DNA from: Candidatus Zixiibacteriota bacterium | Lineage (GTDB): Bacteria > Zixibacteria > MSB-5A5 > GN15 > PGXB01 | Reading direction: 5' to 3' | NCBI GenBank assembly: GCA_900498245.1 | Contig: LS998015.1 | Coordinates: forward strand, 1,040,642 to 1,104,641 | DNA: 64,000 nucleotides | Part shown: in pieces, positions 27,341-37,060 of the stretch | How the letters are laid out: each line of letters starts with the position of its first letter | How positions within the stretch are numbered: position 1 is the first letter of the stretch | The notes under the pieces: model-generated | Told to the model about the DNA's origin: nothing | Databases searched by the model: none | The model's input: the letters and a program-made list of their open reading frames with translations, nothing else | Position numbers and translations under genes: made by a program

Positions 27341-28297
27341 ATGAAACAGCCGTCAGGACAGTTCATATTTAAAATTTTATTGATTGCATTCCTGGTGGTA
27401 ACGGGGAGTATTTCGGGTCGGGCCGCCGATGATGCCTCGTCTCTCGAAAATGCGAAAAAAGTGGATTCTCTCTTCATTATTGCCTCGTCTGCAGAAATTA
27501 CCTTCAAGGACCAGGTTCAGCCTGCGATCGATTCCATTGCGGCCATGGGGGAAAAAGCAGTTCCCCGGCTAGTTGAAAAATATGATACCCAGGATGCCCG
27601 GGAACGTCTGACCATACATAACATCCTGGTCAAAATCGGCCGACCGGCAGTGCCATACTTGATCAAGTCCCTGTCTCTTGAAAACCCCGAGCAGGTGAGT
27701 CGTATCTGCTATACTCTCGGAGACATCAAAGACAGCGCCGCCGTGCCGGGTCTTATGAAGGTGTATAAACACAAAGACTGGCGGATCCGTTCAGAAACAG
27801 CCGGGGCATTGGGACGAATTGATGACCAACGGGGCGATAAGGCCGTTCTCCTTTTACTTCAGGATTCCGTGGAAATCGTGAGGAAATCGTCAGCCGTGGC
27901 GGCCGGGCAGATGCTGATCCAAAAGTCACTGCCGCTCCTGGTCCATATGCTGGGAGACAGTTTCTATGGCGCCCGGATGTGCGCTTCGGAGGCGCTGGTG
28001 AAATTCGGTCCCGAAGCCATACCCGAAATCGCCGATTCGCTCGCTTCGGCTAACGAATTGGTCGGTAATCTTGGATGCACCACCCTGGGACAAATCGGCG
28101 GTGACAGCGCCGCCTCCGTTTTGGCCCTGCAGTTGAAATCACCATCGGCGCTGCGGCGAGCCCTGGCGGTCGAAGCCATTGCCGCCTGCAACGACCCCGC
28201 CGCTTGCGCCTACGTAGAACACTTGAAACCGTCGGAAACCGATTCCACCGTTTTGTACTTCATTAATAAGACCCTCGAAAAGTATGCTCCGCGATAA
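27341..28297 (+). CDS. Secreted HEAT-repeat protein
   Basis: The 318-residue protein starts one base after the previous stop, and its GGAGGACA ribosome site lies in the end of that gene. A signal peptide of about 28 residues is followed by six or so helical HEAT/PBS-lyase-like repeats. Units include A-V-P-R-L-V-E-K-Y, A-V-P-Y-L-I-K-S-L, A-V-P-G-L-M-K-V-Y and W-R-I-R-S-E-T-A-G-A-L-G-R-I. The fold makes a protein-binding superhelix. The tight spacing with the G-N-D-x-Y repeat gene suggests they act together, perhaps in the periplasm or at the surface. No catalytic residues are apparent. Confidence 0.82.
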   Translation: MKQPSGQFIFKILLIAFLVVTGSISGRAADDASSLENAKKVDSLFIIASSAEITFKDQVQPAIDSIAAMGEKAVPRLVEKYDTQDARERLTIHNILVKIGRPAVPYLIKSLSLENPEQVSRICYTLGDIKDSAAVPGLMKVYKHKDWRIRSETAGALGRIDDQRGDKAVLLLLQDSVEIVRKSSAVAAGQMLIQKSLPLLVHMLGDSFYGARMCASEALVKFGPEAIPEIADSLASANELVGNLGCTTLGQIGGDSAASVLALQLKSPSALRRALAVEAIAACNDPAACAYVEHLKPSETDSTVLYFINKTLEKYAPR

Positions 28298-29489
28298 ATT
28301 GAGCCGGTTCTCCGGCCAGATTTCCCGCGCCGGGGCCGCCCAAATCTCTACTTCGAACCAGCATCGGCTGGCGCCGCTCGAAAATATTCCGGGTGCCGGA
28401 ATCTACTCCGGTTCCTCCGGAGATTATCTAAGAGTTGACAGCGATTTTGATGAATCATATATGCACGGTCGAGCTACTATTAGGAGTTATTTTGATATCC
28501 GGGCATTGCCGGCATATGAATTTATCGGCGGCGATCTACCCGAATTGAAACTCGATAAGTTTGTCTTTATAGACACTGAAACCACCGGGCTGGGCGGCTC
28601 GGGGACCGTCCCTTTTCTCATCGGCTTGGGTTCGGTGACCGCCTCCGGCTTTCAGGTCCGTCAATATTTTCTGCCTGACTATGCCGATGAAGCCGCCATG
28701 CTGGAAGCGGTTCGAGCGGAAATAAAAAATGATTCCGTCATCGTCAGTTATAACGGCAGGGCCTTCGATTTGCCGATAGTCCTGGATCGTCTTATCCTGC
28801 ATCGAATCGAGCGCCATCTGAATTTTGCGGAGCATATCGACCTGCTTGTTCACGCCCGGCGCCTATTTCGCCGGCGGCTCCAGGATTGCACCCTCGCCAA
28901 TGTCGAGAGGGAAGTCTTGGGGTATTATCGATATGATGATATTCCCGGCTATCTGGTCCCGTCGATATATTTCGACTGGTTGGCCACCGGTCAGACGTCG
29001 GATTTGCGCCGTGTCCTGAAGCATAATCTGGACGATATAGTGTCGCTCTATTTCCTTCTGCATCATATCAACGACATTTATCAACACCCGGAGGAATTTC
29101 TTACCGAACCTGATGATATCTATTCTCTGGCCAGAATCTATGCGGCGCGGCGCGACCATGGTGCCGTTTTCCGCTTTTTAGAGGAATTCGAGCCTTCTTT
29201 GTATGATCAGCACCGTCACGATATCCTCTTTCTCGAGGCCCTCTCGTGCAAGCGCGGCGACAACCTGAGCAAAGCCGTGGAAATCTGGGAAAATATCGCC
29301 TCCGGCGGGACATCCCTTTCCTTCTTTGCCCGGATTGAACTGGCCAAGTATTATGAGCATCGCGTCCGGGATCTGACCGCCGCCAGGGAACAGGCGGAAC
29401 TGGCCCGGGAGATTTGTCCCGCGACCGATTTCCATCGTGAGGCCCTGAAAAGGCGTACCGAACGGCTCGCCCGGAAACTGCCTTCATAG
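28284..29489 (+). CDS. YprB-like RNase H-fold exonuclease with helical tail
   Basis: The 401-residue protein overlaps the HEAT gene by 14 bases. Residues about 95-260 carry a DEDD-type exonuclease core: F-I-D-T-E-T-T-G (DxE motif), V-S-Y-N-G-R-A-F-D (the ND motif) and H-N-L-D-D-I-V-S-L (last catalytic Asp). This pattern matches the YprB RNase H-like family. Family members are found singly or beside helicases; function is poorly known. The C-terminal 130 residues look like tetratricopeptide repeats (A-R-I-Y-A-A-R-R-D-H-G-A-V-F). No signal peptide is seen, so it is cytoplasmic, unlike its operon neighbours. Confidence 0.85.
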   Translation: MLRDKLSRFSGQISRAGAAQISTSNQHRLAPLENIPGAGIYSGSSGDYLRVDSDFDESYMHGRATIRSYFDIRALPAYEFIGGDLPELKLDKFVFIDTETTGLGGSGTVPFLIGLGSVTASGFQVRQYFLPDYADEAAMLEAVRAEIKNDSVIVSYNGRAFDLPIVLDRLILHRIERHLNFAEHIDLLVHARRLFRRRLQDCTLANVEREVLGYYRYDDIPGYLVPSIYFDWLATGQTSDLRRVLKHNLDDIVSLYFLLHHINDIYQHPEEFLTEPDDIYSLARIYAARRDHGAVFRFLEEFEPSLYDQHRHDILFLEALSCKRGDNLSKAVEIWENIASGGTSLSFFARIELAKYYEHRVRDLTAAREQAELAREICPATDFHREALKRRTERLARKLPS

Positions 29490-29548
29490 CCCGCTCTAAA
29501 ATTTAATCCAAAACCGTCGATAATTAGGGGGTAATATGGAAGCGGGCC

Positions 29549-30859
29549 ATGGAACAAGATATATTCTATAAAATATTGAACGACCACAAGGAATTGTCCT
29601 CACTTCCGCAGATCATGGCGGAAGTTTTAAAAATTTCTTCCAATCCCGATTCTTCCGCATCGGATCTGGCCGCGGTCATCATGAAAGATCCCACCCTGAC
29701 CGCCAAAATGCTGCGCGTCGTCAATTCCCCGTACTACGGACGCATCCAGAAAGTGACCACCGTCAATCAAGCCGTGGTTACCCTGGGACAGCGCACCGTG
29801 GCCGCCATTGCCCTTTCAACCTCCGTTTATAATGCCGTCAATAAAGTTGACTCCTCAATCGATCGCCGACGCTTCTGGCGGCATTCGCTGGAAGTCGCCA
29901 TCGCCGCCCGCTTGATCGCCGAGACAATTGAACATGCCCAGGCCGAAGAGGCCTTCGTGGCCGGATTGCTCCATGAAATCGGGACTCTCGTAATGGAAGC
30001 ATCTTTCCCGGCCGATTTCAAACGGGTCTGGAAATTGATAGAAGCCGGGGAAAGTCAGGCCGCCCTTGAAGAACGGACCTGGGGGACCAATCATGCCCGG
30101 GTAGGACAGTTTCTTCTGGAACAGTGGGGCGTCCCCAAAATTCTCGGCGATGCCGTGGGGAACCATCATCAGATTTATAATCAGGGAGAAAGGGCCCCCG
30201 AAAATATATTAGCCCAAATCGTCAATCTGGCCAACCAGATCTCCAAGTTTCGGGTCTATAATATGCCCCCTCCGGAATCGAAACAGCTCGAAAACAAGGA
30301 TATCATTGCCTCCAATCTGGGCCTGACCAACGCGGCCCTGGCCAAAATCGAAGAGAATCTGATTGGCGAAGTGATAAAAGAATCCGGTTATCTGGAGATG
30401 GAAATCGGCAGTTTGGATGAAATCCTCTCCGAAGCCAACCATCTTCTCTACAAGCAGTATCTGATGGTGGAAAATCTTCTCCGCGAGAATCGGATCATGC
30501 AGCAACAGATCGCCCGCGACCAGATGAAGAAGGCCGCCCTTGAATCCCTCAAGGCTATCGCCGCCACTTTCAGCCATTATATCAATAACGCCACCGCCGC
30601 CATTCTGGGCCGGGCCCAGCTCCTGGAACTGGCCATCACCCGGGGCGAAATCACCGATCCTAAAGGGATCGCCGCCCTCTCTTCACGCACCATTGTTGAG
30701 GGCGTCGAGACCATCTCGACCATCCTCGAAGAGTTGAAAAAAATGACCACTTTCGAGACCACCCTTTATCATGATGATACTTACATCATCGACGTAGAAA
30801 CGAAAATCCGCAAGCAGCTCAACGATCTTGCCAATGTGAAAATTTCCGTCGGCTCCTGA
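29549..30859 (+). CDS. HDOD signalling protein with HisKA-like tail
   Basis: The 436-residue protein has an HDOD domain at about 15-215 (L-P-Q-I-M-A-E-V-L, M-L-R-V-V-N-S-P-Y-Y, A-G-L-L-H-E-I-G and V-G-N-H-H). A linker and a coiled coil follow to about 325. The rest resembles a histidine-kinase dimerisation helix pair: F-S-H-Y-I-N-N-A-T-A-A-I-L-G-R-A-Q-L-L with His343 at the phosphorylation position. No ATP-binding HATPase domain follows; the protein ends about 60 residues later. HDOD proteins act in signalling networks that often involve cyclic-di-GMP. It follows the nuclease gene by 59 bases. Confidence 0.85.
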   Translation: MEQDIFYKILNDHKELSSLPQIMAEVLKISSNPDSSASDLAAVIMKDPTLTAKMLRVVNSPYYGRIQKVTTVNQAVVTLGQRTVAAIALSTSVYNAVNKVDSSIDRRRFWRHSLEVAIAARLIAETIEHAQAEEAFVAGLLHEIGTLVMEASFPADFKRVWKLIEAGESQAALEERTWGTNHARVGQFLLEQWGVPKILGDAVGNHHQIYNQGERAPENILAQIVNLANQISKFRVYNMPPPESKQLENKDIIASNLGLTNAALAKIEENLIGEVIKESGYLEMEIGSLDEILSEANHLLYKQYLMVENLLRENRIMQQQIARDQMKKAALESLKAIAATFSHYINNATAAILGRAQLLELAITRGEITDPKGIAALSSRTIVEGVETISTILEELKKMTTFETTLYHDDTYIIDVETKIRKQLNDLANVKISVGS

Positions 30860-31226
30860 CTGAATCGCCGTACATCTCACTCGCATTCCTCCATCTTTCA
30901 CTTCAGAAAATTCCCTATCGGGCGACCAACCCTCGCCATAATCTGTTGACATTATACCCTTGCCCGGTATATTAGTATTGTTATCTGGACGGGGACCGCC
31001 ATATACCTCACCGTTACTGCAAATGGCTGTCATTTTCAATTATTATGAAATGACTTGCCTTAATTAAGCGTCCTGATTCGAAGCCGCCGGAGTGATCGAT
31101 CTGAAATGATTTTTGCAATTCCGACTGCGCGGGATAAGGACAAGTTATTTAAGTGCTTATGACATTTTCTCTGGTGGTCGTGGAAATTAACGAAGGACTC
31201 GATTCGCCCCGGAAACGGCACACTGT
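30860..31226 (+). other. Intergenic leader region
   Basis: A gap of 367 bases without a gene. It holds the promoter candidate at 30946-30973 and a long possible 5' leader of the next gene. No open frame of protein-like composition is seen. Confidence 0.5.
30946..30973 (+). promoter_or_regulatory. Promoter candidate (TTGACA, TATATT)
   Basis: TTGACA (30946-30951), a 16-base spacer ending in CCCGG, then TATATT (30968-30973). The motif CCCGGTATATT is repeated exactly in the promoter at 60040-60068, also before a surface-protein gene. The leader to the next start would be about 260 bases. Confidence 0.55.
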
Positions 31227-31238
31227 TTGCGTGGACTG

Positions 31239-34007
31239 ATGACGGATATGCGGACTATATCTAAAATATCATTTTTTCTGGCAATTTCTGCTCTTGTCTT
31301 ATCGTTTCCCCTGTCGGGGGCTCAGGCCTCCAATCTGAAAAATCTCACCCGGGCGGAAAGACATCAACTGCAGATTATTCCCCCTATGTCTCCGTCAGAT
31401 CCCATTTTTGAGGTCGATGGAAATCTATTTAAGGCCGCCCTTGCCGGAGATCTTAAAATCTCAGAGACAGTGAGTCCGGCGCGATTCAATCAGTATAGTT
31501 CGTCGTCGGTTCGTTTAAGCGGCGGGCAGTTCATATTGTTCTGGCAGGATGACCGGCTGGGAAGTTTAAAAATATTCGCGCAATTATTCGATTCGACCGG
31601 GAGCGCCCTGTCAGGCAACCGCATGATGATCGGCCGCTCCGACGGATATGATGTCATCGAACCGAAAGCGGCCTCCGACGGTTCCGGCGGTTTCTTCCTG
31701 GCGTGGCGCGATATTGCTACCGGGCGCATCTATGCCGCCCGCTTCAGTTCCAATCTGACCCAGACCGTCACCACCTTCGCCGTGAACGACACAATCTCAG
31801 CCAATTTCGCCGGGCCGTTCGATCTCGATTCGTACTCCGATGGCCGACTGGTAGTCGCTTGGGAGGAATACGCCGGGGCCAATAATATTGCTCTCAGAAT
31901 TTTCAGCCCCGCCGGCGCCGCTCTTACCTCTACCCTGAGAGTCAATTCCGATAGTACAATTTGCAGCCGCTGGGTTCCGTCCCTGGCCGTCAACAAAGGC
32001 GGCGGCATGGCGGTTGTCTGGGAGGATTATCGGAACGGCAATGCCGACATTTTCATGCGCGTCCTTAATCAGGACGGGTCCCCGGTCGGAAACGATTTCG
32101 GCGTGGTGCAGGCGGCGTTCGATGATTCCGCTCAGTATTTGCCTCAGATTGCCTATTCGGCCCTCGACGGCTTCGCGGTCACCTGGCTCGATCGGCGAAG
32201 CGGCACGCAAAAGGTCTATTTACAGAGATACACGACCGCGGGCGGTCTGGTCGGAAGTAACATCAATATTTCGGGGACCGATAGTGCGGTCGAGGATTGG
32301 GATATTTCAACGGCCGTCAACTCTGCCAATAATCTCGTTGCCTCCTGGGCCGAAATCGGAGAGAGTGATAGAATAATTATTCAAAGATTCGGGCCGTCAT
32401 TCGCCCTGAATGGCGCACCCATTACGGTGAACCAGCCGTCTGCGGGTGGCCGCTGGGAAACCTCCATCGCCATCGGTATATCTGATAATATTATTTCCGG
32501 ATGGACCGATTATCGCGCCGGGAATCCCGATATATATCTGCAAATGCTGACCTCCTCCGGCAATTTGATTTTTACGAATGATAAGATTGTGAATGATGAT
32601 ACTCAAGGGGCTCCTTCGACCAATCCTGATATCGCCTATCTGGATGATAACCGAAGCGCCGTAGTCTTCTCCAGCCGGCGCTCTGACGACGGCGATATCT
32701 ATCTCCAAATGCAGAATTCCGCCGGGAGTCCGATCGGAAATAATTTCAAGATTAACACCGATACCCTTTCGGCTCTGCAGGATGAACCGTCCCTGGCGGT
32801 TTCCGGTCAGAAAATACTGACTGTATGGAATGATGCCCGCGCCGTTGCCGGTGTTACCGGCCAGAGAATATTTGCCCGGTTCGGTACCACAACCGGCACT
32901 TTTCCCAATTCCGATTTCGCGGTTTCCGACCCCGGAATTATATCATCCAAAAATATTCCCCGGGCGGCCATGGCGCGAAACCAGAGTGCCCTTGTGGCCT
33001 GGATTGATTTTCGAAACGGAACAGGACAGATCTGGGGCCGGATGATATCCGACCCCGGCAATTTAATCGGTACGGAATTTAAGATTTCGGGTTCCTCCGA
33101 TCTTGACAATGATGATCTATGTATCGGACGGGACAGTAGCGATGTCTTCAGTATCGTCTGGTTGTCACGGGGTTTCGCCGGCGGGCCGGCCGCAATCGTC
33201 AGCCGTTATAGTGCCGCCGGTGCTTTTCTGACAAGATTTACCTACAATGGCAACATGCCCGGTACAGTCATGACCGCACTATCGACGGCTGTGAATGACT
33301 CCGGCGATGTTTATCTTCTCTGGGCCGGCGTGAGCAGTAGCACCCATCTCTATTTGACCGTCCTGTCGAAGAGCGGGGCTGTCAGGCTGGCGGCGACAGA
33401 GGTCCCCGGCGTTCAAAACGTCAACCCTCAGCAACCCGATATTGCGGTCGATAATAATCGCAAAATTATGGCTTCCTGGATCGATTCCCGCTCGGGAAAA
33501 AGAATCGCCTACTATCAAATTTATAATTCCAATTTCATTCCGGCCGGAGCCAATATTCCTGTATCAGCGACAGCGGTTGAATTTATGCAAACACCGACGG
33601 TGTCGTCTTACCGGGATCGCGGCTGGGTGGCCTGGGTCGACCCCCGTCAATATGGATTGAATGTCTATTCCAACTCGATATTGTATGCCGCGACCGAGGC
33701 CGATGACAATAAATCGACAGAACTGCCGTCACAGTTTGCCCTGGATCAGAATTATCCGAATCCCTTTAATCCGGCAACGACCATCGAATTCTCGGTGCCG
33801 TCAAAATCGCTGGTTAAAATTGAAATTATTGACATTCTCGGCCGCACGACCGCCGTGGTAGCCGATGCGGAGTTCCCTTCAGGCAAGTATCGCGTCGTCT
33901 GGAACGGCCGCGATTCCGCTGGCCATATGGCCGCCAGCGGCATATATTTCTATAGATTAAGTTCGGGAGGATTCTCGGCGACGAGAAAAATGATTTTGCT
34001 GAAGTAA
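31239..34007 (+). CDS. Secreted repeat protein with T9SS-type sorting domain
   Basis: The protein of about 922 residues starts at an ATG after an upstream TTG extension; another ATG three codons on is possible. A signal peptide (to A-Q-A) is followed by many repeats of about 45-55 residues centred on W-x-D-x-R-x-G and I-Y-x-Q, as in W-R-D-I-A-T-G-R-I-Y and W-T-D-Y-R-A-G-N-P-D-I-Y-L-Q. These suggest a beta-propeller. The last 85 residues, from Q-N-Y-P-N-P-F-N-P to the final K-M-I-L-L-K, are the conserved Bacteroidetes/FCB C-terminal sorting domain. Family knowledge says such domains route proteins through type IX secretion. It ends 25 bases before the next surface-protein gene. No enzyme motif is seen. 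Confidence 0.82.
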   Translation: MTDMRTISKISFFLAISALVLSFPLSGAQASNLKNLTRAERHQLQIIPPMSPSDPIFEVDGNLFKAALAGDLKISETVSPARFNQYSSSSVRLSGGQFILFWQDDRLGSLKIFAQLFDSTGSALSGNRMMIGRSDGYDVIEPKAASDGSGGFFLAWRDIATGRIYAARFSSNLTQTVTTFAVNDTISANFAGPFDLDSYSDGRLVVAWEEYAGANNIALRIFSPAGAALTSTLRVNSDSTICSRWVPSLAVNKGGGMAVVWEDYRNGNADIFMRVLNQDGSPVGNDFGVVQAAFDDSAQYLPQIAYSALDGFAVTWLDRRSGTQKVYLQRYTTAGGLVGSNINISGTDSAVEDWDISTAVNSANNLVASWAEIGESDRIIIQRFGPSFALNGAPITVNQPSAGGRWETSIAIGISDNIISGWTDYRAGNPDIYLQMLTSSGNLIFTNDKIVNDDTQGAPSTNPDIAYLDDNRSAVVFSSRRSDDGDIYLQMQNSAGSPIGNNFKINTDTLSALQDEPSLAVSGQKILTVWNDARAVAGVTGQRIFARFGTTTGTFPNSDFAVSDPGIISSKNIPRAAMARNQSALVAWIDFRNGTGQIWGRMISDPGNLIGTEFKISGSSDLDNDDLCIGRDSSDVFSIVWLSRGFAGGPAAIVSRYSAAGAFLTRFTYNGNMPGTVMTALSTAVNDSGDVYLLWAGVSSSTHLYLTVLSKSGAVRLAATEVPGVQNVNPQQPDIAVDNNRKIMASWIDSRSGKRIAYYQIYNSNFIPAGANIPVSATAVEFMQTPTVSSYRDRGWVAWVDPRQYGLNVYSNSILYAATEADDNKSTELPSQFALDQNYPNPFNPATTIEFSVPSKSLVKIEIIDILGRTTAVVADAEFPSGKYRVVWNGRDSAGHMAASGIYFYRLSSGGFSATRKMILLK

Positions 34008-34032
34008 AATGCGACGAGGAGGGAGGCCGGAG

Positions 34033-36282
34033 ATGAGACGCTATTTTCTATGCGGGGCTATTTTATCGGCATTTATGACAGGCAATTTTTCCCTGGGGCA
34101 GGTGCCTCTCGGGACCTTACCGTTTTGGCAGACCAGTGAAAAAAATCTCTATTCCACCGGGATGATCTGGCGCGATGCCAACAACGACGGCTATATCGAT
34201 GTCTTCTATTCCAACGGTAACGATATGGCTCTGGCTCGGAACATGATCTATCTTTCCCATTACGGAACCATGCCAATAGCGGCCACATGGTTTTCATCCG
34301 ATGCCAGTTATTCCGGGCACTGTGCCGTCAGCGATATCGATGACAACGCCTTTCCCGATTTCGCCGTTTCCAATTATATCGGCCCCGGAGGATTTTCCAC
34401 CCAGACCAGATCGAATGCTTATTTGAATATGAACGGACTGCCCCACGCCTCACCCGATTGGTATACCGCCGACAGTCTCTATACGTTTTCTAATGCTTTC
34501 GGCGATGCCGATGGCGATGGCCGTCTCGATCTGGCCCTGGCCACCGGCGAAGGGTATAATGCTGTCAAGCAGAGGGACCGGATTTATCTCAATGTCGGCG
34601 GGGCCCTGCAGACCGTTCCCGGATGGCAATCGACCGCGGCCACCGAGGCGATGGATGTCACCTGGGGCGATGTCGATAACGACGGCGACCTGGATCTGGC
34701 ATTTTGTTATAATGACCGCCCTCCACAATTGTACTATAACGATGTCGGGATTATTCTAAGCACCCCTTCTTGGGAAGCCGCTGACAGCGAGCCGGCCAAC
34801 ACCCTGATTCTTGGCGATGTCTCGGGCGACGGCTGGCTGGACCTGATTGTTGCCTTCAATAATCAACTTGGCGGGACCGGCAAATATCGGGTCTATTTCA
34901 ATGATGGGTCAGGGCATCTTGGCTATACCGCCGGCTGGGAATCGGCCGACGGCGGCTATGGTTCGGCGATTTCTCTTTATGATTATGATAATGACGGTGA
35001 CGATGATCTGGCGGCGGGAAGATGGTGGGACGCCCCCCGGATTTACGAAAACACCGGCGGGACCTTCACCACCAGCCCCGTCTGGCGGGCCGACAATTCT
35101 ACCGTGGTCGAAGAAATGGCCTGGGTCGATATCGACGGCGACGGTGTCGAAATGTGTACCGATACCTTAAATAGCGTAAGCGGTAAAAAAGTCTTCTATA
35201 CCAGACATCACCCGCTGTTTTCGATAGATTCGGTCGTGGTGGACGGGAGCACTCTCCCTGCCAATGAGTATTGCTTTGATCTTATTTCCGGGTGGGTGTC
35301 TCTGGCGCAAATCCCGCTTGATCAGGTTGTCATATTCTATCAATATTCTTTCAAGAACGATCTGACCACATCCAACTGGGATACCTATAACATGGCCTAT
35401 GGGAATACTAATCGCCCCCTGGTCGATTTCTATGCCGATGTTACGCTCGGCCGCGTTCCCTTCATGGTCAATTTCAGCGACAGTTCTCTCGGGGTAATAA
35501 ATCGGCTCTGGCATTTTGGCGATGGCGGGACGGCATCGCTTCCCCATCCCTCGCATATTTATAATACCGGAGGCGCGTTCGATGTCACTCTAAACAATAC
35601 GCTGGCGGACGGACCCCATAATCGAACCCGCAAAAAGATGATTATTGCTCTGGCCGACACTGTTATTTTCCCTGATAAAGCCTTCACTTACACGGAAACG
35701 ATAAAGATTCCGATTTATCTCAGAAACAGCCAACCCCTGCACAGTTTTATACTGCCGATAAAATTCAGCGGCTCGCTCAATCTTGAATATGCCAGCCATG
35801 ACACCGATTCTTGTCGCACCAGTTATTTCGATCAGGTCGATCTGATAAATTACAGCCCCGATGAGCAGGCCTATGTCTTTGTCTTCACGCCGAAAGTCAC
35901 CGGCAATAATCCCGATCTGCCGCCGGGATACGGGCGGATTTTGAATCTCTACCTGACGCGAATCGCGGGAAGCGGAACCAATACTATCGACACGACCACT
36001 TTTTCAGGCAAAGCCCTGAGTTACAATGCCGATTATGTCACTTTTCAACCGGCTGTGAAACAGGGGCAAATTACGATTGGTGATTTCATGCGCGGTGACG
36101 CCAACGGCGATGGATTTATAAACATACTCGATGTATCTTTCATCATCAATTATCTCTACAAGGGCGGACCGGCCCCGCTTCTGATTCAGGGTGACGCCAA
36201 CAGCAATGGGTCCATCAATATTCTCGATGTCTCATACTTGATAAACTATCTCTACAAGGGGGGCCCACCGCCGGGACCATGA
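34033..36282 (+). CDS. Secreted FG-GAP/PKD protein with cohesin-like domain and tandem dockerin
   Basis: The start at 34033 follows a strong AGGAGGGAGG site; an earlier in-frame ATG at 34009 sits directly after the preceding gene. The 749-residue protein has a signal peptide, then FG-GAP/VCBS-type repeats with calcium loops (D-A-N-N-D-G-Y-I-D, D-A-D-G-D-G-R-L-D, D-V-D-N-D-G-D-L-D). A PKD-like domain (F-G-D-G-G-T-A-S) follows. Next is a segment of about 130 residues with I-P-I-Y-L-R-N-S-Q-P-L-H-S-F that looks cohesin-like, and finally a tandem dockerin ([11 protein letters not shown], then [11 protein letters not shown]). It is exported. It ends one base before the convergent CPBP gene. Confidence 0.82.
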   Translation: MRRYFLCGAILSAFMTGNFSLGQVPLGTLPFWQTSEKNLYSTGMIWRDANNDGYIDVFYSNGNDMALARNMIYLSHYGTMPIAATWFSSDASYSGHCAVSDIDDNAFPDFAVSNYIGPGGFSTQTRSNAYLNMNGLPHASPDWYTADSLYTFSNAFGDADGDGRLDLALATGEGYNAVKQRDRIYLNVGGALQTVPGWQSTAATEAMDVTWGDVDNDGDLDLAFCYNDRPPQLYYNDVGIILSTPSWEAADSEPANTLILGDVSGDGWLDLIVAFNNQLGGTGKYRVYFNDGSGHLGYTAGWESADGGYGSAISLYDYDNDGDDDLAAGRWWDAPRIYENTGGTFTTSPVWRADNSTVVEEMAWVDIDGDGVEMCTDTLNSVSGKKVFYTRHHPLFSIDSVVVDGSTLPANEYCFDLISGWVSLAQIPLDQVVIFYQYSFKNDLTTSNWDTYNMAYGNTNRPLVDFYADVTLGRVPFMVNFSDSSLGVINRLWHFGDGGTASLPHPSHIYNTGGAFDVTLNNTLADGPHNRTRKKMIIALADTVIFPDKAFTYTETIKIPIYLRNSQPLHSFILPIKFSGSLNLEYASHDTDSCRTSYFDQVDLINYSPDEQAYVFVFTPKVTGNNPDLPPGYGRILNLYLTRIAGSGTNTIDTTTFSGKALSYNADYVTFQPAVKQGQITIGDFMRGDANGDGFINILDVSFIINYLYKGGPAPLLIQGDANSNGSINILDVSYLINYLYKGGPPPGP

Positions 36283-36283
36283 T

Positions 36284-37060
36284 TTATTTCTGAAACGGGA
36301 AGAAGAGAGCCGAAAAGTCCTGAAAGAAATGGGCGATGACCACCGGCCAGAGGCTTTTGGTCTTCAGAAAGAGTAGAGCGAACATAGAACCATAAATGGA
36401 AATCAGGATAAAGCCGCCCACCCCTTGATAGGCGTGCCCGGAGCCGAATGCCAGTGACGAAAGAATAATCGGAATAACCCAGCTCTTGAGCCCCGATAAT
36501 ATTTTTATCCGTGTAATCAGATAGCCGCGAAAAGCCGATTCCTCGCATATCGCGGCGGTGGCCGCCAGAAAGGCCCAGATGATCCGCTCGGCGCCGGTCT
36601 TGGGCAAAATCAATTCCAATTCCCCCGGGATGGTCAGGCCCAGAGCGGTCAATAATAAAGAAATCAGCGACAATAAAAGATTGGAAACAAGCAGGAAAGC
36701 AATTCCCCAAAATAAATAAAGGAGGCGGAACCTGCCGAAACCGATTCCGGCCAAGCCGGTGCCCTCCCGGTATGTTGTCAAAAACACCAGCAGGAACACC
36801 ATCCATTGAATTACCATTGTCGGCAGATAAATGAAAAAAATCGGCGAAGCCGAGAGAATTTTGAGGGCCTCGGCCGGATCGCCCGTTGTCAGAAGCGAAA
36901 CTGCCGGCCAGAGAAGCAAAAGAAAGAAAAGCGTCAAATAAGATAGGCGGCTGCGGCGAAAGACCGGCGAAGCCGGAATCTCTTCCGCCGGCGGAAGCAC
37001 CGTACCTTCGTCCGCCGGGAAACGCTCCTCGTTGTCATCGGGAAACTGAATTTCGGTCAA
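36284..37060 (-). CDS. CPBP-family intramembrane metalloprotease
   Basis: The 258-residue protein has an acidic proline-rich N-terminus, then six or more membrane helices. The CPBP/Abi signature is seen as I-C-E-E-S-A-F-R-G-Y-L near residue 166, with two following conserved regions containing the expected small and His residues. These are membrane-embedded metal-dependent proteases related to type II CAAX prenyl endopeptidases, with varied roles. The start codon overlaps the small upstream gene by 4 bases, which indicates coupled translation. Confidence 0.87.
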   Translation of the reverse strand: MTEIQFPDDNEERFPADEGTVLPPAEEIPASPVFRRSRLSYLTLFFLLLLWPAVSLLTTGDPAEALKILSASPIFFIYLPTMVIQWMVFLLVFLTTYREGTGLAGIGFGRFRLLYLFWGIAFLLVSNLLLSLISLLLTALGLTIPGELELILPKTGAERIIWAFLAATAAICEESAFRGYLITRIKILSGLKSWVIPIILSSLAFGSGHAYQGVGGFILISIYGSMFALLFLKTKSLWPVVIAHFFQDFSALFFPFQK

